64,000 nucleotides of DNA from Eopsaltria australis (GCA_034509425.1 JAVTVJ010000536.1:142234-206233), one strand, 5' to 3'. Positions 11,523-22,172 are shown, counted from the first letter of the stretch. Program-made: numbers and translations. The notes: generated by a model not told the origin, from the letters alone.

Positions 11523-12944
11523 CCTGGCACATCAGATCCACAGAAGTACAAAGCTTTAGTGGACACCGGTGCACAGTGTACACTGATGCCATCAAGGCAC
11601 AAGAGTGCAGAAGCCATCTGGATCTCTGGAGTGACAGGGGGATGCCAGGAGTTGTCAGTAATAGAAGCTGAGGTGAGCTTAACGGGGGACAGATGGCAAA
11701 GGCACCCCATCGTGACTGGCCCAGAGGCCCCTTGTATCCTTGGCATTGACTACCTCAGGAGAGGGTATTTTAAGGATCCAAAAGGATATCGATGGGCCTT
11801 TGGCATAGCTGCAGTGAATACAGAGAAGATCAAACAGTTATCCACCCTGCCTGGCCTCTCAGAAGATCCCTTCATCGTAGGATTGCTGCAGGTGGAAGAT
11901 CAACAAGTACCGATTGCTACCAGGACAGTGCACCGGAGGCAGTATCGTACCAACCGGGACTCCGTGACTCCTATCCATGAACTAATTCGTCGACTGGAGA
12001 GCCAAGGAGTTATCAGCAGGACCCGCTCACCCTTCAACAGCCCCATATGGCCAGTGCTGAAGTCAAATGGGGAATGGCGGCTGACAGTGGACTATCGGGG
12101 CCTGAATGAAGTCACACCACCTCTAAGTGCTGCCGTACCAGACATGTTGGACCTCCAATATGAGCTAGAGTCAAAAGCAGCCAAATGGTATGCCACGATT
12201 GACATAGCTAATGCATTTTTCTCAATCCCTCTGGCGGCCGAGTGCAGGCCACAATTTGCTTTCACTTGGAGGGGTGTCCAGTACACCTGGAACCGACTGC
12301 CCCAGGGGTGGAGACACAGCCCCACCATCTGCCATGGCCTGATCCAGGCTGCTCTGGAACAGGGTGGAGCTCCGGAACACCTGCAATATATTGATGATAT
12401 CATTGTGTGGGGTGATACAGCAGGAGAAGTTTTTGAAAAAGGGAAGAAAATAATCCAAATTCTTCTGAAAGCTGGTCTTGCCATAAAACAAAGTAAGGTG
12501 AAGGGACCTGCACAGGAGATCCAGTTCCTGGGAATAAAATGGCAGGATGGGTGCCGTCATGTGCCTACAGAGGTGGTTGACAAAATTTCCAGTATGTCTC
12601 CACCAGTTAATAAGGAGGAAACACAAGCCTTCTTGGGCCCTGTAGGATTCTGGAGAATGCACATTCCAGGCTATAGTCAACTTGTGGGCCCCCTCTATCG
12701 AGTGACCCGGAAGAAGAATGACTTCAAGTGGGGCCCTGAGCAGAAACAGGCCTTTGAGAAAATCAAACAGGAAATACCTTGTGCAGTAGCTCTTGGGCCT
12801 GTTCGGACAGGACCAGATGTGCAAAATATACTCTACACTGCAGCTGGGGAGCAGGGCCTCACCTGGAGCCTCTGGCAGAGGACCGCAGGAGAAACCCGAG
12901 GTCGGCCATTAGGATTCTGGAGCAGGAGTTATCGAGGATCATGA
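11523..12944 (+). pseudogene. pol: ERVL-like protease and reverse transcriptase
   Basis: The open frame starts after TAG 11520-11522. Numbering from the GTG codon at 11559, the aspartic protease active site DTGA is at residues 2-5 and a flap/GID segment at about 62-64. RT follows: the first catalytic Asp is at about 215 in YATIDIANAF, LPQGW at 248-252, and the second and third aspartates in YIDD at 277-280. All catalytic residues are present. The frame stops at TGA 12942-12944, after the connection domain begins. RT copies viral RNA into DNA and protease cuts Gag and Pol. This part of the provirus is well preserved, and the terminal stop separates it from RNase H. Confidence 0.88.
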
Positions 12945-13781
12945 GCCCACTATACTCCAACTGAAAAAGAAATACTAGCTGCTTATGAGGGGGTTCGAGC
13001 TGCCTCGGAAAATGTTGGGACAGAAGCATGTCTCCTCTTGGCACCACGAATGCCTGTCCTACACTGGATGTTCAAAGGAAACATTCCCTCTGTGCATCAT
13101 GCAACCAGTGCTACATGGAGTAAGTGGGTGGCCTTAATTACACAACGAGCCCGAATGGGAAAACCCAACTTCCCAGGAATCCTAGAAGAGATTTTGAGTT
13201 GGCCAGAAGCCAGAGATTTTGGAGCACTGTCTGAGAAGGTGACTCGTGCCCAAGAAGCACCACCATATAACGAGTTACCAGAAAACTAAAGAAAATATGC
13301 TTTATTTACTGATGGATCCTGTCGAGTGACAGGAAACCATCGGAGGTGGAAAGCTGCTGTGTGGAATCCCACACGACAAGTCATTGAGGTTGCTGAAGGG
13401 GAAGGTGAATCAAGCCAGTTTGCAGAGGTGAAAGCCATCCAACTAGCCCTGGAGACTGCTGAGAGAGAAAAGTGGCCCATACTCTATCTCTATACTGACT
13501 CCTGGATGGTGGCTAATGCCCTATGGGGATGGCTGCAGCAGTGGAAGAAAACCAACTGGCAGCGCAGGGGAAAACCCATCTGGGCTGCTGCATTATGGCA
13601 GGACATTGCTGCACGGATAGAAAACATGACTGTGAAAGTACGCCATGTAGATGCCCATGTGCCCCGAAGTCGTGCCACTGAGGAGCATCAAAACAATGAA
13701 CGGGTAGATAAGGCCACCAAAATTGGAATAGCTCAGGTGGACCTAGATTGGGAGAGAAAGGGTGAGCTATTTATAGCCTGA
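12945..13781 (+). pseudogene. pol: ERVL-like RT connection and RNase H
   Basis: It continues in the same frame as 11523-12944 after the TGA and is interrupted again by TAA 13287-13289, ending at TGA 13779-13781. The RNase H active-site acids are visible: FTDGS after 13289, the Glu in FAEVKA, the Asp in YTDSW and the VDAH...VDKA region. RNase H degrades the RNA strand during reverse transcription. The two stops make a full Pol impossible from this copy. Confidence 0.82.
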
Positions 13782-14566
13782 TGGGCCCACGAAACATCAG
13801 GGCATCTTGGAAGGGATGCAACATACAGATGGGCTCGCGATCGAGGGTGGATCTGACCATGGAGGCCATCACACAGGTTATTCATCAGTGTGAAACATGC
13901 GCTGCCATCAAGCGAGCCACACGAGTGAAGCCTCTTTGGAGTGGAGGGCGATGGCTGGGGTTCCAGTATGGTGAAGCCTGGCAAATTGATTGCATTGGGC
14001 CATTGCCACGAACACGCCAAGGCAAGAGTTACATCCTCACCATGGTGGAGGCCACAACTGGCTGGCTGGAAACGTACCCAGTAAACCACGCCACGGCTCG
14101 GAACACTATTTCAGGTCTTGAAAGACACATTTTGTGGCGACATGGAACCCCAGATAGAATTGAGTTAGACAATGGGACTCATTTTCAAAATAATCTTATT
14201 AACTCCTGGGCAAAGAGGCATGGCATTAAGTGGATATATCATATTCCTTATCACCCACAGGCCTCTGGGAAGATTGAAAGATATAATGGACTGTTAAAAA
14301 CTATGCTACAGGCACTAGGTAATGGGACATGGAAGCATTGGGATGTGAATTTGGCAGAAGCCACTTGCCTAGTCAATACTAGAGGATCTGTTAACCGCCC
14401 TGGTCCTGCCCAAAATAAACCCTTAGACACTGTGGAGGGAGTCAAGGTTCCTGCACTACACATAGGAAAGTGGCTGGGGAAGTCAGTGTGGGTTGCATCC
14501 CCCATGGGGAAGGGCAAACCCATTTGTGGGATTGTCTTTGCCCAAGGATCTGGGTACACTTGCTGA
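13782..14566 (+). pseudogene. pol: ERVL-like integrase, frameshifted near its zinc domain
   Basis: The start of the zinc-binding domain (HETSGH) is in the preceding frame just after 13781. The rest (CETC, then the catalytic core) is in the next frame from about 13848, so an indel lies near 13845. The core shows the D,D,E triad: WQIDC, ELDNGTHF and GKIERYNG. The C-terminal part runs to TGA at 14564-14566. Integrase joins the proviral ends to host DNA. The length fits a complete C terminus and no envelope frame follows. Confidence 0.85.
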
Positions 14567-14958
14567 GTAATGCAGGAGGATGGGGAGACCCGATGCGTAC
14601 CTCAAGGTGATTTAACCTTGGGGTAAGAATAATGTATGTTGGAAGTTGTATGTTGCAGGATGCAAAGTAGCAGAAGGGACATGAGCTGACGAAGAATGCA
14701 TTTCAGCGAGGAGCAAGGAAAAGGCCACAATGAACAGGGATGGTGCCAGTCCTCGACAATCAAGTTGACTATTCCTCCTGCCCTGACCCCACATTCTGCT
14801 GGAAATGGAGACCACGTGGAAGGATGCGAGAGGACAGGAGATAGTAGTTAATGTTATGGGGATGGTTTAAGGATGCAGCTTAAATTGCATGTGTGAGTAG
14901 GAAAGGATTGTGTAGGATCTGAGCATGACGCAAATGGTATGGAATAAGGGGAGGAGAT
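14567..14958 (+). other. Proviral 3' untranslated region and polypurine tract
   Basis: About 390 bp without an open frame. It ends in the purine run GGGGAGGAGA (14949-14958 region) directly before the 3' LTR TGTATTGG, the usual place for plus-strand DNA priming. Confidence 0.7.
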
Positions 14959-15532
14959 TGTATTGGATCTGACTGGGGTAAAGCTCACAGGCCTTACAGT
15001 GCTGTACTTTGCTTTGGTAGCTGGCATTGATAACAGAGCAGTGTTTTGGCTACTGCCAAGCAGTGCTGTCCCTCTGACATTCCTTCCCCCACTGAAGGGG
15101 ATGGTGGTGGGCAAGATCCTGGGAGGGGACACAAGCAGGCCAGCTGACCCCAGTCAGCCAAAGGGATATTCCATACCGTATGACATCAGCTCAGATACAT
15201 AAGGGAAGGAAGAGAGGAGGAGGAGGAGGAGGCACTCAGGACTGGTCCATGTTTGCCTTCCTGAGCAACCATTACGCGTGCTGAAGCCCTGCTTCCCAGA
15301 AAGTGTCTGGACATTGCTACTGATGGGAAGTAGAGACTGACTGGTTATACTCCTCAGCTCTTGTGCGCGCAACTCTCTACTTGCTTGCTCTATTTTTCCC
15401 GCTGTAATAAAACTGCCTTTTCTTACCCTGATAGTCTTTTTCAATATTATCCTCTCCCCTCTCCCAGTGGGAGAGGGAGTGATAGAGTGACTGAGTGGGC
15501 ACCTGGCACCTAGCCGGGTTCAACCCACGACA
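14959..15532 (+). repeat. 3' LTR of the ERVL-like provirus
   Basis: 574 bp, starting TGTATTGGATC and ending CCACGACA. Nearly all differences from 9032-9601 are single bases, plus small length changes near 15365-15385 and 15440-15460. Confidence 0.92.
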
Positions 15533-15537
15533 TCTGT

Positions 15538-17514
15538 TCATATTAATTAAGAAATCCATAAATACATTTCTATGAGTCATCATAAATGCAAGTCAAATCT
15601 TCAACTCACAGATATGGTTTTCCTTATAGAGGTAATTAATCTTTCAGTAATCAGAACAAGGCAATTGGATTTAAGAAAACTAAAAAAGAACAATTGTTTT
15701 TTAGAGACCATTGTCTTGTGTTCTTGTAGCCCTTAAACAGGGAACATTCACATATGAAAGGTAATAAGAGTTATGAGTCCTTTTAGTTATTATTTGGCAT
15801 TACACCATATATTACATTATCTTACCGGGAAGACCACAGTAAAGCGATTAATGAGAAGTCAGGACAAAGCACATTTTCAAGCTTATAATGAAGTATAATG
15901 GCGCAATTGCCTGATTTTTCAGGGACTATTTTCCTTTGCCTGTCTCACTGATAGCAGACCAAACTCAACACATGGGATCCTAATTTGTGATGCAGGATTT
16001 TTTTCTTAGCCACCACATTATCTCATCAGATAATTTTAAAAGTCACTACTTAACCTTTCTAAAACACCTTTCTAATTATTCATGTCTTTCATAGTTCCAT
16101 TAGTTATAGGACCAACCAAGTCCAAGCACTCATATTTAATTTCTCACATATTGATTTATAAAGGATAATTTATTGCCTCTTGCTCATTAGCAGTTACAAG
16201 CAGGACTCCTGAAGGAGGTTATACCTCTTTTGTAATTAAATCACGTTAGGATATCAAAATATAATGCAGATGTTTAACAGTAAGTTTTGATTTGTTCGAA
16301 GAGCTAGTAAAATTTTAAAACATCAGTAAAGTGAAACACATTAGCTGATCTAGATGTTTTCTTTCTTTATATTTTCCCACTTCATATCTCTCAACATAGT
16401 TATTCCAGAACTGGTGATGAATTTTGCTTCACAGGAAAACTTACTATCTTATGCAATGTGTTATACTGAATTTTAGCTCTACAGTCACTGTTATTTAGTA
16501 TCTTGAAACAGTTCACAATAATTCAAGGTGTTTAAAAGAACTTTTGTCTCTGAACATATTTTTTCTGAAAGAAAACATTTCAAAGTAGTCAAATGAAATA
16601 GAGAACAAAAGCTTTTGTCTGTTCCAGCTCCAAATGTTCTTCAGACAGAATAGAAAAGGAAGAATTTTCATCATAGCCTCATGAAAACTGTTCTCAAGAG
16701 ATAATGAATCAAAAAGCATTAATTTTTTATTTCATTTTATTGTGAAGCAGTAAACTATATTGCAGCATCTGTAGGACATTCTTATAAAATAGGTTAGATA
16801 ATTTAGCCAAATGAATTCAAGAAGATCAGAATGACCTAAGCTCAAGGAGACAAAACACCAATAACTTCTCTTTTAGTCTAAATTTCTTTTAGTGGTTGTA
16901 GCTTAGCTATTTTACGGAAAAAAACCCAGAAAATAAAACAACAAAAAATATACACCTCATTTTGCAAATGAATATTACCTATGCTGTTAAATGCTTATAT
17001 ATATTTTTGTGTGTATATATATATATATATATATATCTTGCAGACTGAAAAAAATGGATCTTTTTCTGAGTGTCAGTACCCTCAATTGAAAATTCAGGAA
17101 AAGAACTACATCAAAGGCTGTGAACCTTGACCAAATTGTCAAGCACTTATTTAAAAACATTTAAGTCAACAGAAGCATTAAACAGCAAAGCCAAAAGCTG
17201 CAAAAGAGATGAAAGAGGAGGCAAGCTTTGTAATCATGTTGTTCCTTCATGTCGTTCCTTCATGTCAGTTCAGTACTCCCTTCCATTTCTGTCTAGGATT
17301 TTCTGATGGCTGAATGCAGGTGGAAGTTATTGTTTCTGAGGAGAAACATTCCAGTAAAGAAATGAGGAAGGTCCATCCTTACTTTTATTTCTAGTACCAG
17401 TTTTGTTATAAAAGAATCTTTTTAGAGAGTGCATGAAGAAAAAAAGTAAAAAGAAGAGAATTTCTGGAGAAATGAAGCACTGCTTTCAATAGATCAAGAA
17501 AGGAAACATTTAAA
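15538..17514. other. Intergenic, nothing recognised
   Basis: AT-rich. It includes a TA microsatellite at about 16996-17036. No gene or transposon boundary is seen. Confidence 0.5.
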
Positions 17515-17927
17515 CAAATTTTACACATGGAAGTCTGTGGGACCTGATGGAATTCATCTATAAGTGCAAATGGAGATGGCCAGTATCATTGCAAAGCCAC
17601 TCTCTTACCTTGGGAAGGCTAAGGAAGCTCCCCAAGGACTGGAAGAAAGCAAGAAGGAATAGATGAACTACAGGCCAGTTGACTTTGATCACAGAGAAAG
17701 TGAAGGAGCATTTAACCCTGCAAACCACTTACAGGATTGGAAGCAACTGGAAGTTGTCAGCATAGATTTCTGAATGGAAAATCCTGCCTGACAAACCTGA
17801 TAGCCCTCTCTGATGAAATGAGGGGCTTGGTGGACAAGGGAAGAACAGTCTATGTAGATTGTTTTGACCTTAGCAAGGTTTTTGAAATCATCCTCCACAG
17901 TGTCCTCACTAAAAAAAATGAGGAGAT
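17515..17927 (+). pseudogene. CR1 LINE reverse transcriptase fragment, 5' part
   Basis: The DNA reads like the CR1 RT region: GTGGGACCTGATGG, ATTGCAAAGCCACTCTC and GACTGGAAGAAAGCAA. One frame from 17737 contains KSCLTNLIAL, DEMRGLVDKGR and FDLSKVF, the conserved non-LTR RT blocks. Stops and frameshifts break it. It is interrupted at 17927 by the solo LTR 17928-18550 and resumes as the CR1 3' end at 18551. Confidence 0.85.
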
Positions 17928-18550
17928 TGTTGCGGTGGTCCAATCCCCCAAAAACCCTTTTCCCCCCCTAGGAAGCTCTGGGCTAGGGACTCCCCTGGGG
18001 TGGAGCCCTAAGTGGTTTGCCCTGTAGATGGGCCGAGCTTCCCAGGGGTTGGCTACCCTGTCCCCACTTGTCCGGCCACCTGCCACTCTCCTGTCTATCA
18101 TCTTTAGATTCCAGAAAGTTCACTGTTACTCAGTACTTGATTGTGTTATCCCCTTGTCAGTCTCCCCCTCTCCTCCCCCTTCCCTTCCCAGTTGGTTCCT
18201 GTCCCCTGATCCCTCCCTGGTTCCTCCCCTGAGCCCGTCAGTGATTGGATATGTTTCCCTCAATAAAAGTCTGATGCAAAGGGAATGCCAGTTCTTTCGC
18301 CTAGATGCCCAGAGAGCTGTTAACACTGTGTTACAGTGTCTCTATTATTCCGGGGCGAAAGATCCCTCCCACTATACTCCAACTCTTTGGATACAGTGTC
18401 CACCGTAAAGGGAGACACGGCCTGCGGCAAGGGACATAAGGACCCGACATCGGTAAACCCGCTCAGGTCGGGGACACTCGCTTGTAGCCACCATTGGGCT
18501 GCTGTCCAAAACCCTGGTGGGCAGCTTTCCGGCCCACATCATCAGCCACA
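17928..18550 (+). mobile_element. Solo LTR (623 bp) inserted in CR1, 6-bp TSD
   Basis: Starts TGTTGCGGTGGTCC and ends CATCAGCCACA, flanked by GGAGAT at 17922-17927 and 18551-18556. A 6-bp duplication is typical of ERVK/alpha-beta-type integrases. AATAAA at about 18260 gives plus orientation. The tract around 18170-18235 is very C-rich. It interrupts a CR1 copy, so it is younger than that CR1. Confidence 0.88.
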
Positions 18551-18690
18551 GGAGATAATGAGTGGAAGAGAGAACAGAGAGGCCCTGAAGAGCCTGCTCT
18601 AGGTCACTCTGCTCTAACCAGGGGGGTTTGCCTAGATGATCTCCTGAGGTTCCTGACAAGTTCAGTGATTCTGTGATTGTGGGATAGCAA
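18551..18690 (+). mobile_element. CR1 LINE 3' end, continuation after solo LTR
   Basis: After the duplicated GGAGAT the sequence reads CTGCTCTAACCAGGGGGGTT, TAGATGATCTCCTGAGGTTC and GATTCTGTGATTGTGGG. These are the hallmarks of the avian CR1 3' end. It completes the element whose RT part lies at 17515-17927. Confidence 0.85.
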
Positions 18691-20015
18691 AAAATCAGGG
18701 TCACAGAGTTGTTAGGCAGGAATATGACATTCACTGTAGTAGAGCAGTAAGGTGCCAGTATTAAGACTAGTGTTAACAAAGTGCTGTCATTAGCATTCTT
18801 TCAAGAAGTCTGTCAGGAAGTGATGAGTAAATGAAGATGCCTTTGGGCCTGGAATGGACCTGGCACAGTGATACCACTGAATAATGTATTCACAGGATGC
18901 CTAATCTGTTCATCTGAGTATTTTATTGTTGTGAAAGCATCCTCTTTTTCCAGAGAAAATCTCAGGTTTTACGTGTGTGAATGTCAGATTTGGGTTACTG
19001 TCCTTACTAGTCTGTGGTGATCAAGCTGCCTCAGAGGTTCCCACAGAGTGTCTTGGTCAAGTAGTTACCTTGTTCTTCTCACATTATTTACATGGTTACT
19101 TAGCTGCTGTTGACCTTGCCAGACTGTACTGCACAAAAGGTCCCTGACACCCTCCTCCAGGTATCTCTGCCATTTGCACTTCCATGGTCTCTTATGTAAC
19201 TCCACGTTTATCACCTGTGAAACCCAACCAGGCCTTGTGGTGTGATCTATAACTTGCTGTGTTATTTTTTATGACCAGAGGCTTCTCATGTCATACCCTA
19301 TAGGGTATTACTCAGGATTAGGCCAGGGCCAAGTTATACTGCCTTCAGCCTAAACAGTCTGAACACACTACCAAAAAAAAAAAAAAAAAAAAATCAGACT
19401 CAATTTTCATAAAATATTTTGGCAAATAAAATATTTAGTTATGCAAAGTTAGGACCTGAAACACTAAGCCTTTCTCACTCTGCAGCAGAACAAAAGGTAG
19501 ATGCAGGGGAAAACCTTGCCTGGTCAGTATAACCCTATTCTTTTCCCTCTAGCCTGCCCATTGAGCCATCAAGAAAAGTCATCAGATAGAAGCAATTGCT
19601 GCACTGCAAAAACGTTCTCTGAAGAGCTTTCCCAGGTTAATGACATCAAAGCAGTCCACATCCTGCATGGTACGGTAGCATTCACTGTTTTACAACACAT
19701 GCTTAAAATAATCAGAGGACAATAACCATGGAGCCAAATTCTGAGATTTTTTACTTCTTAGACCTTTTCTTTACATTGATCTGAGTGTGTAATTTACAAC
19801 ATTGTGTGTGTCACCTCCAAACTTGACCTGAATTGTCTGATCCCGTAAGAAATAACATAAAAGGATTCAATTACAGAAAATATACTCTATCACAGTTACC
19901 ATATGTTGTTTACCAGAGTCAGAGTTAAGTGATCAAGGAAACTCTTGAGTATGTCTAAACATGTGGGTAAGATTTATAGTGCTGCAGTGCATATTTATTC
20001 AAGGTCTCTGAGATA
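18691..20015. other. Intergenic with a poly(A) run
   Basis: No gene recognised. A 21-base A run lies at about 19373-19393. Confidence 0.5.
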
Positions 20016-20021
20016 CATTAT

Positions 20022-20420
20022 TGTGGAGAATAACTATCTCCGACTGCACGAACATAAATTATAAGTGAGCAATCCAGGCCCCTTAGATGAGAGCTAGGCC
20101 TCTGCTCAAGGTTACTTGTAAGACAGCTGTGGGAAAGGGAGACACAAAAGCCAAAATCAAGCTGCAGGTGTCTAAAGATTAACTTGGCAGAAGAAACTGT
20201 TATTGTAGCCTTCTGATACTTAGTGCTCTAATTAGAGTAGAGAAAATTCCGTGTGAAACCCTTGTGTGAGAAAAACACTGTGTGAACTGTGGAAGAAAAA
20301 CTTATCATGTAACTTTATTTTTAGCACACTGTAGGATATAAGTATGCTCACGGTCTGACAATAAACAGCTTCACTTTGGATCACATTGATCTGGTGTGAT
20401 GACCTGTCATTTTCCCTGCA
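20022..20420 (+). repeat. 5' LTR of the non-autonomous ERV
   Basis: 399 bp, TGTGGAG...TTTTCCCTGCA. A TATA-like GATATAAG lies near 20335 and AATAAA at 20360-20365. The segment from about 20222 to the end is repeated as the 3' LTR at 21991-22172. Confidence 0.9.
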
Positions 20421-20422
20421 AA

Positions 20423-20440
20423 TGGTGACCCCGACGTGAT
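20423..20440 (+). other. Primer-binding site, tRNA-Trp type
   Basis: TGGTGACCCCGACGTGAT begins two bases after the LTR end CTGCA. This sequence is the complement of the 3' end of tRNA-Trp and is the site known from avian sarcoma-leukosis viruses. Confidence 0.9.
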
Positions 20441-20640
20441 CGACAGGATAGAGGACCTCACAACATGATCGCCAAGACAGAGGGTCTCGTGGCGTGACTC
20501 CACCTGAAGCGATTCTACCTGACCGGATACCAACTGATGAGATAGGAGGCCCCCGGAGGCAGTGGATGCTGATATTTGGTGAAATAGATTACTGAGGGAG
20601 CGGGTAAGCTGGCCAAATCCCTGCTGCCCCTGCAGGAAGC

Positions 20641-21064
20641 CTCGCACCCAAGGGTGCGGGATGCTCCACTGAAAGGGTGGGGTGCCTCACCGACAGGTGG
20701 AAAGCCTCACACAGTAAGTGAGGGAAGCCTCGTACATATAGAAGTGCGGGAAGGCCGGGAATCCTCACCGACAGGTGGGAAGCCTCACACACGGGCCGTG
20801 TGGGAAGAGGGAAGCCTCACCCCGAGGGGTGGGAAGCCTCACCGAAAGAGTGGTTGGTGGTATGCCTCGCTGCTAGGGCGGGATGGGAAAGCCCCTTACG
20901 CACAGCGTTTGGGAAACCTCACACTGAGGGGGTGGGAAGCCTCGTACCTACAGACGTACGGGAAGACCAGAAATCCTCACCGACAGTTGGGAAGCCTCAC
21001 ACACAGGCCGTGTGGGATGAGGGAAGCCTCACCCTAAGGGTGGGAAGCCTCACCGAAAGGTGGG
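20641..21064 (+). repeat. Array of about 17 short stem-loops with AAGC/ATGC linkers
   Basis: Most modules read CTC-stem-loop-stem-GGG and are joined by the 4-nt linker AAGC or ATGC. Examples: 20641-20660 (CTCGCACC/GGTGCGGG), 20729-20750 (CTCGTAC/GTGCGGG), 20764-20779 (CTCACC/GGTGGG, loop GACA), 20816-20833, 20941-20962 (CTCGTAC/GTACGGG), 21028-21044 (CTCACCC/GGGTGGG, loop TAA) and 21049-21064 (CTCACC/GGTGGG, loop GAAA). Stems differ between modules while pairing is kept. Modules starting 20706, 20729, 20764, 20784, 20816 and 20838 recur 211-212 bp later at 20918, 20941, 20976, 20996, 21028 and 21049. Modules 20838-20853 and 20976-20991 have weakened stems. The array sits between the primer site and gag, where retroviral RNAs carry dimerisation, packaging or translation-control structures. 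Its actual role is unknown. Confidence 0.85.
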
Positions 21065-21188
21065 ATGCCTCGTATGGTTGCCTCGCCATGAAGACGACAA
21101 GACCCTTCTATAATGCATCTGGGGAGGAAAACGGCCGGGGAGATGTAGGGATTGTTTCCATAGAAATGAAACCCCGAGGTCCCGGGGG

Positions 21189-21985
21189 ATGGGCAAGGAA
21201 CAGCTGGCAGTCCTAAACCTCCTCCAACATATCATCTTTGTGAGAGTATTGAAATGTGATGATTCCATTATTCGGAATCTCCTAAAATGGACTTGGGACT
21301 GTGGACTAATCCTGGGAGCAGAAGTAGCCTTCAGAGACATCCAAATATGCCATTCACTGGAAGCTCATAACAGAGACCCTGCAGGCAATAAAAGCAGAGA
21401 GGCAAACAGCTGCTTCTGCTTTCACGACATTAACCCCTTTGGACTCTAAATCAAATGAAACCGAAACAGCAATCACCTCCACCTGCTCAACCTGTGTGGC
21501 ATCCCCGCTTCCCTCCTCTGCAACAACTCTGCCTTCCACTCCTCCTTTACCTGAGACAATCACCCCTGCAAATGTTACCCAAAGTACTGAGGAACTCAAA
21601 GAAAGGTCCGTTGTAAAACTTAACGAGCCCGCCGAAGATAAAAACACATTGAACAAAGAGCGAGATCAACTAAGAGCAAAAATGAGTAAAATCAAAATGA
21701 AATTGCCACAGACGCAGTGGGAAGGCAGGCCTGGATGCCAGCCACTCAAACCAGTCACCCGAGACCAACCATCCGAGCCAGGTGCTCGAGAGCCAACCAC
21801 CTGATGCCAACCACCCGAGTCAGCGAGAGCAGTCCTGCAATCGAACTCGCTTCCACAATCCACCAAGGAAGAAGAAACAAAAGGTAATGTACTAGAAAAC
21901 TTACTACGGGATGTGTTTAAAAGGTTAGAGAGCCCTAGCAGCCCACGAACTTCCAACAGCGGCCACCCAGCTCCCCCCCCGCAGC
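21189..21985 (+). pseudogene. gag: Gag matrix-type remnant, frameshifted
   Basis: A frame from ATG 21189 starts MGKEQLAVLNLLQHI and contains IIRNLLKWTWDCG, with the helical, Trp-containing look of a retroviral matrix domain. Near 21330 the similarity passes to the +1 frame, which contains HWKLITETLQAIKAERQ and then a Pro/Ser/Thr-rich linker. A charged heptad-like stretch with KERDQLRAKMSKIKMKL follows (about 21650-21710), possibly a short coiled coil. That frame meets TGA near 21802 but stays Gag-like to about 21985. There is no capsid homology region, zinc knuckle or protease. The element would need proteins from another virus to move. Confidence 0.6.
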
Positions 21986-21990
21986 GGTTT

Positions 21991-22172
21991 TTTACTCTAA
22001 TTAGAGTGTGAAACCCTTGTGTGAGCAAAACACTGTGTGAACTGCAGAAGAAAAACTTATGTAGTTTTATTTTTGGCACGCTGTAAAGTATAAGTATGTT
22101 CATGGTCTGACAATAAACGGCTTCACTTTCGATCACATTGATCTGGTGTGATGACCCGTCATTTTCCCCACA
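21991..22172 (+). repeat. Truncated 3' LTR of the non-autonomous ERV
   Basis: 182 bp matching the last ~200 bp of 20022-20420, beginning at CTCTAATTAGAGT. AATAAA is at 22112-22117. The first half of U3 and the polypurine tract are missing. Confidence 0.85.

Larger units (their letters stand above)
9032..15532 (+). mobile_element. ERVL-like provirus, 6.5 kb, no envelope gene
   Basis: A full-length element: 5' LTR 9032-9601, primer-binding site 9610-9628, gag region 9741-11276, protease-RT 11523-12944, RNase H to 13781, integrase to 14566, purine-rich tract 14946-14958 and 3' LTR 14959-15532. There is no envelope frame. The lack of env, the YIDD-type RT and gag and pol lying in the same frame separated by stop codons fit class III (ERVL-like) elements. 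By eye the LTRs differ at roughly 2-3% of sites, so the insertion is moderately old. Flanks read ATCTT on the left and (A)TCTG on the right, an imperfect duplication. Coding parts carry scattered stops and one frameshift, so the copy is not autonomous. Confidence 0.9.
20022..22172 (+). mobile_element. Non-autonomous ERV, 2.15 kb, tRNA-Trp-type primer site
   Basis: The element starts TGTGGAGAATAAC and ends TTTTCCCCACA, between perfect copies of CATTAT at 20016-20021 and 22173-22178. It holds a 399-bp 5' LTR, a primer-binding site, a structured leader with a stem-loop array, a frameshifted Gag remnant and a 5'-truncated 3' LTR. There is no pol or env. The 6-bp duplication and tRNA-Trp-type primer fit the alpharetrovirus/ERVK group. 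A deletion joining gag to the middle of U3 explains both the missing coding region and the shortened 3' LTR. The intact target duplication means that the outer ends have not been altered since insertion. Confidence 0.9.

Noticed and set aside
20654..21037. 127-residue plus-strand frame with repeated Ser-Leu-Thr and Gly-Lys-Pro-His words
   Set aside because: A translation of the hairpin array. The repeats follow the DNA modules, and the frame changes where module lengths change.
20641..21064. CRISPR array as explanation for the regular repeats
   Set aside because: Units are hairpins of variable sequence with 4-nt linkers inside a retroviral leader in a bird genome, not constant repeats with unique spacers.
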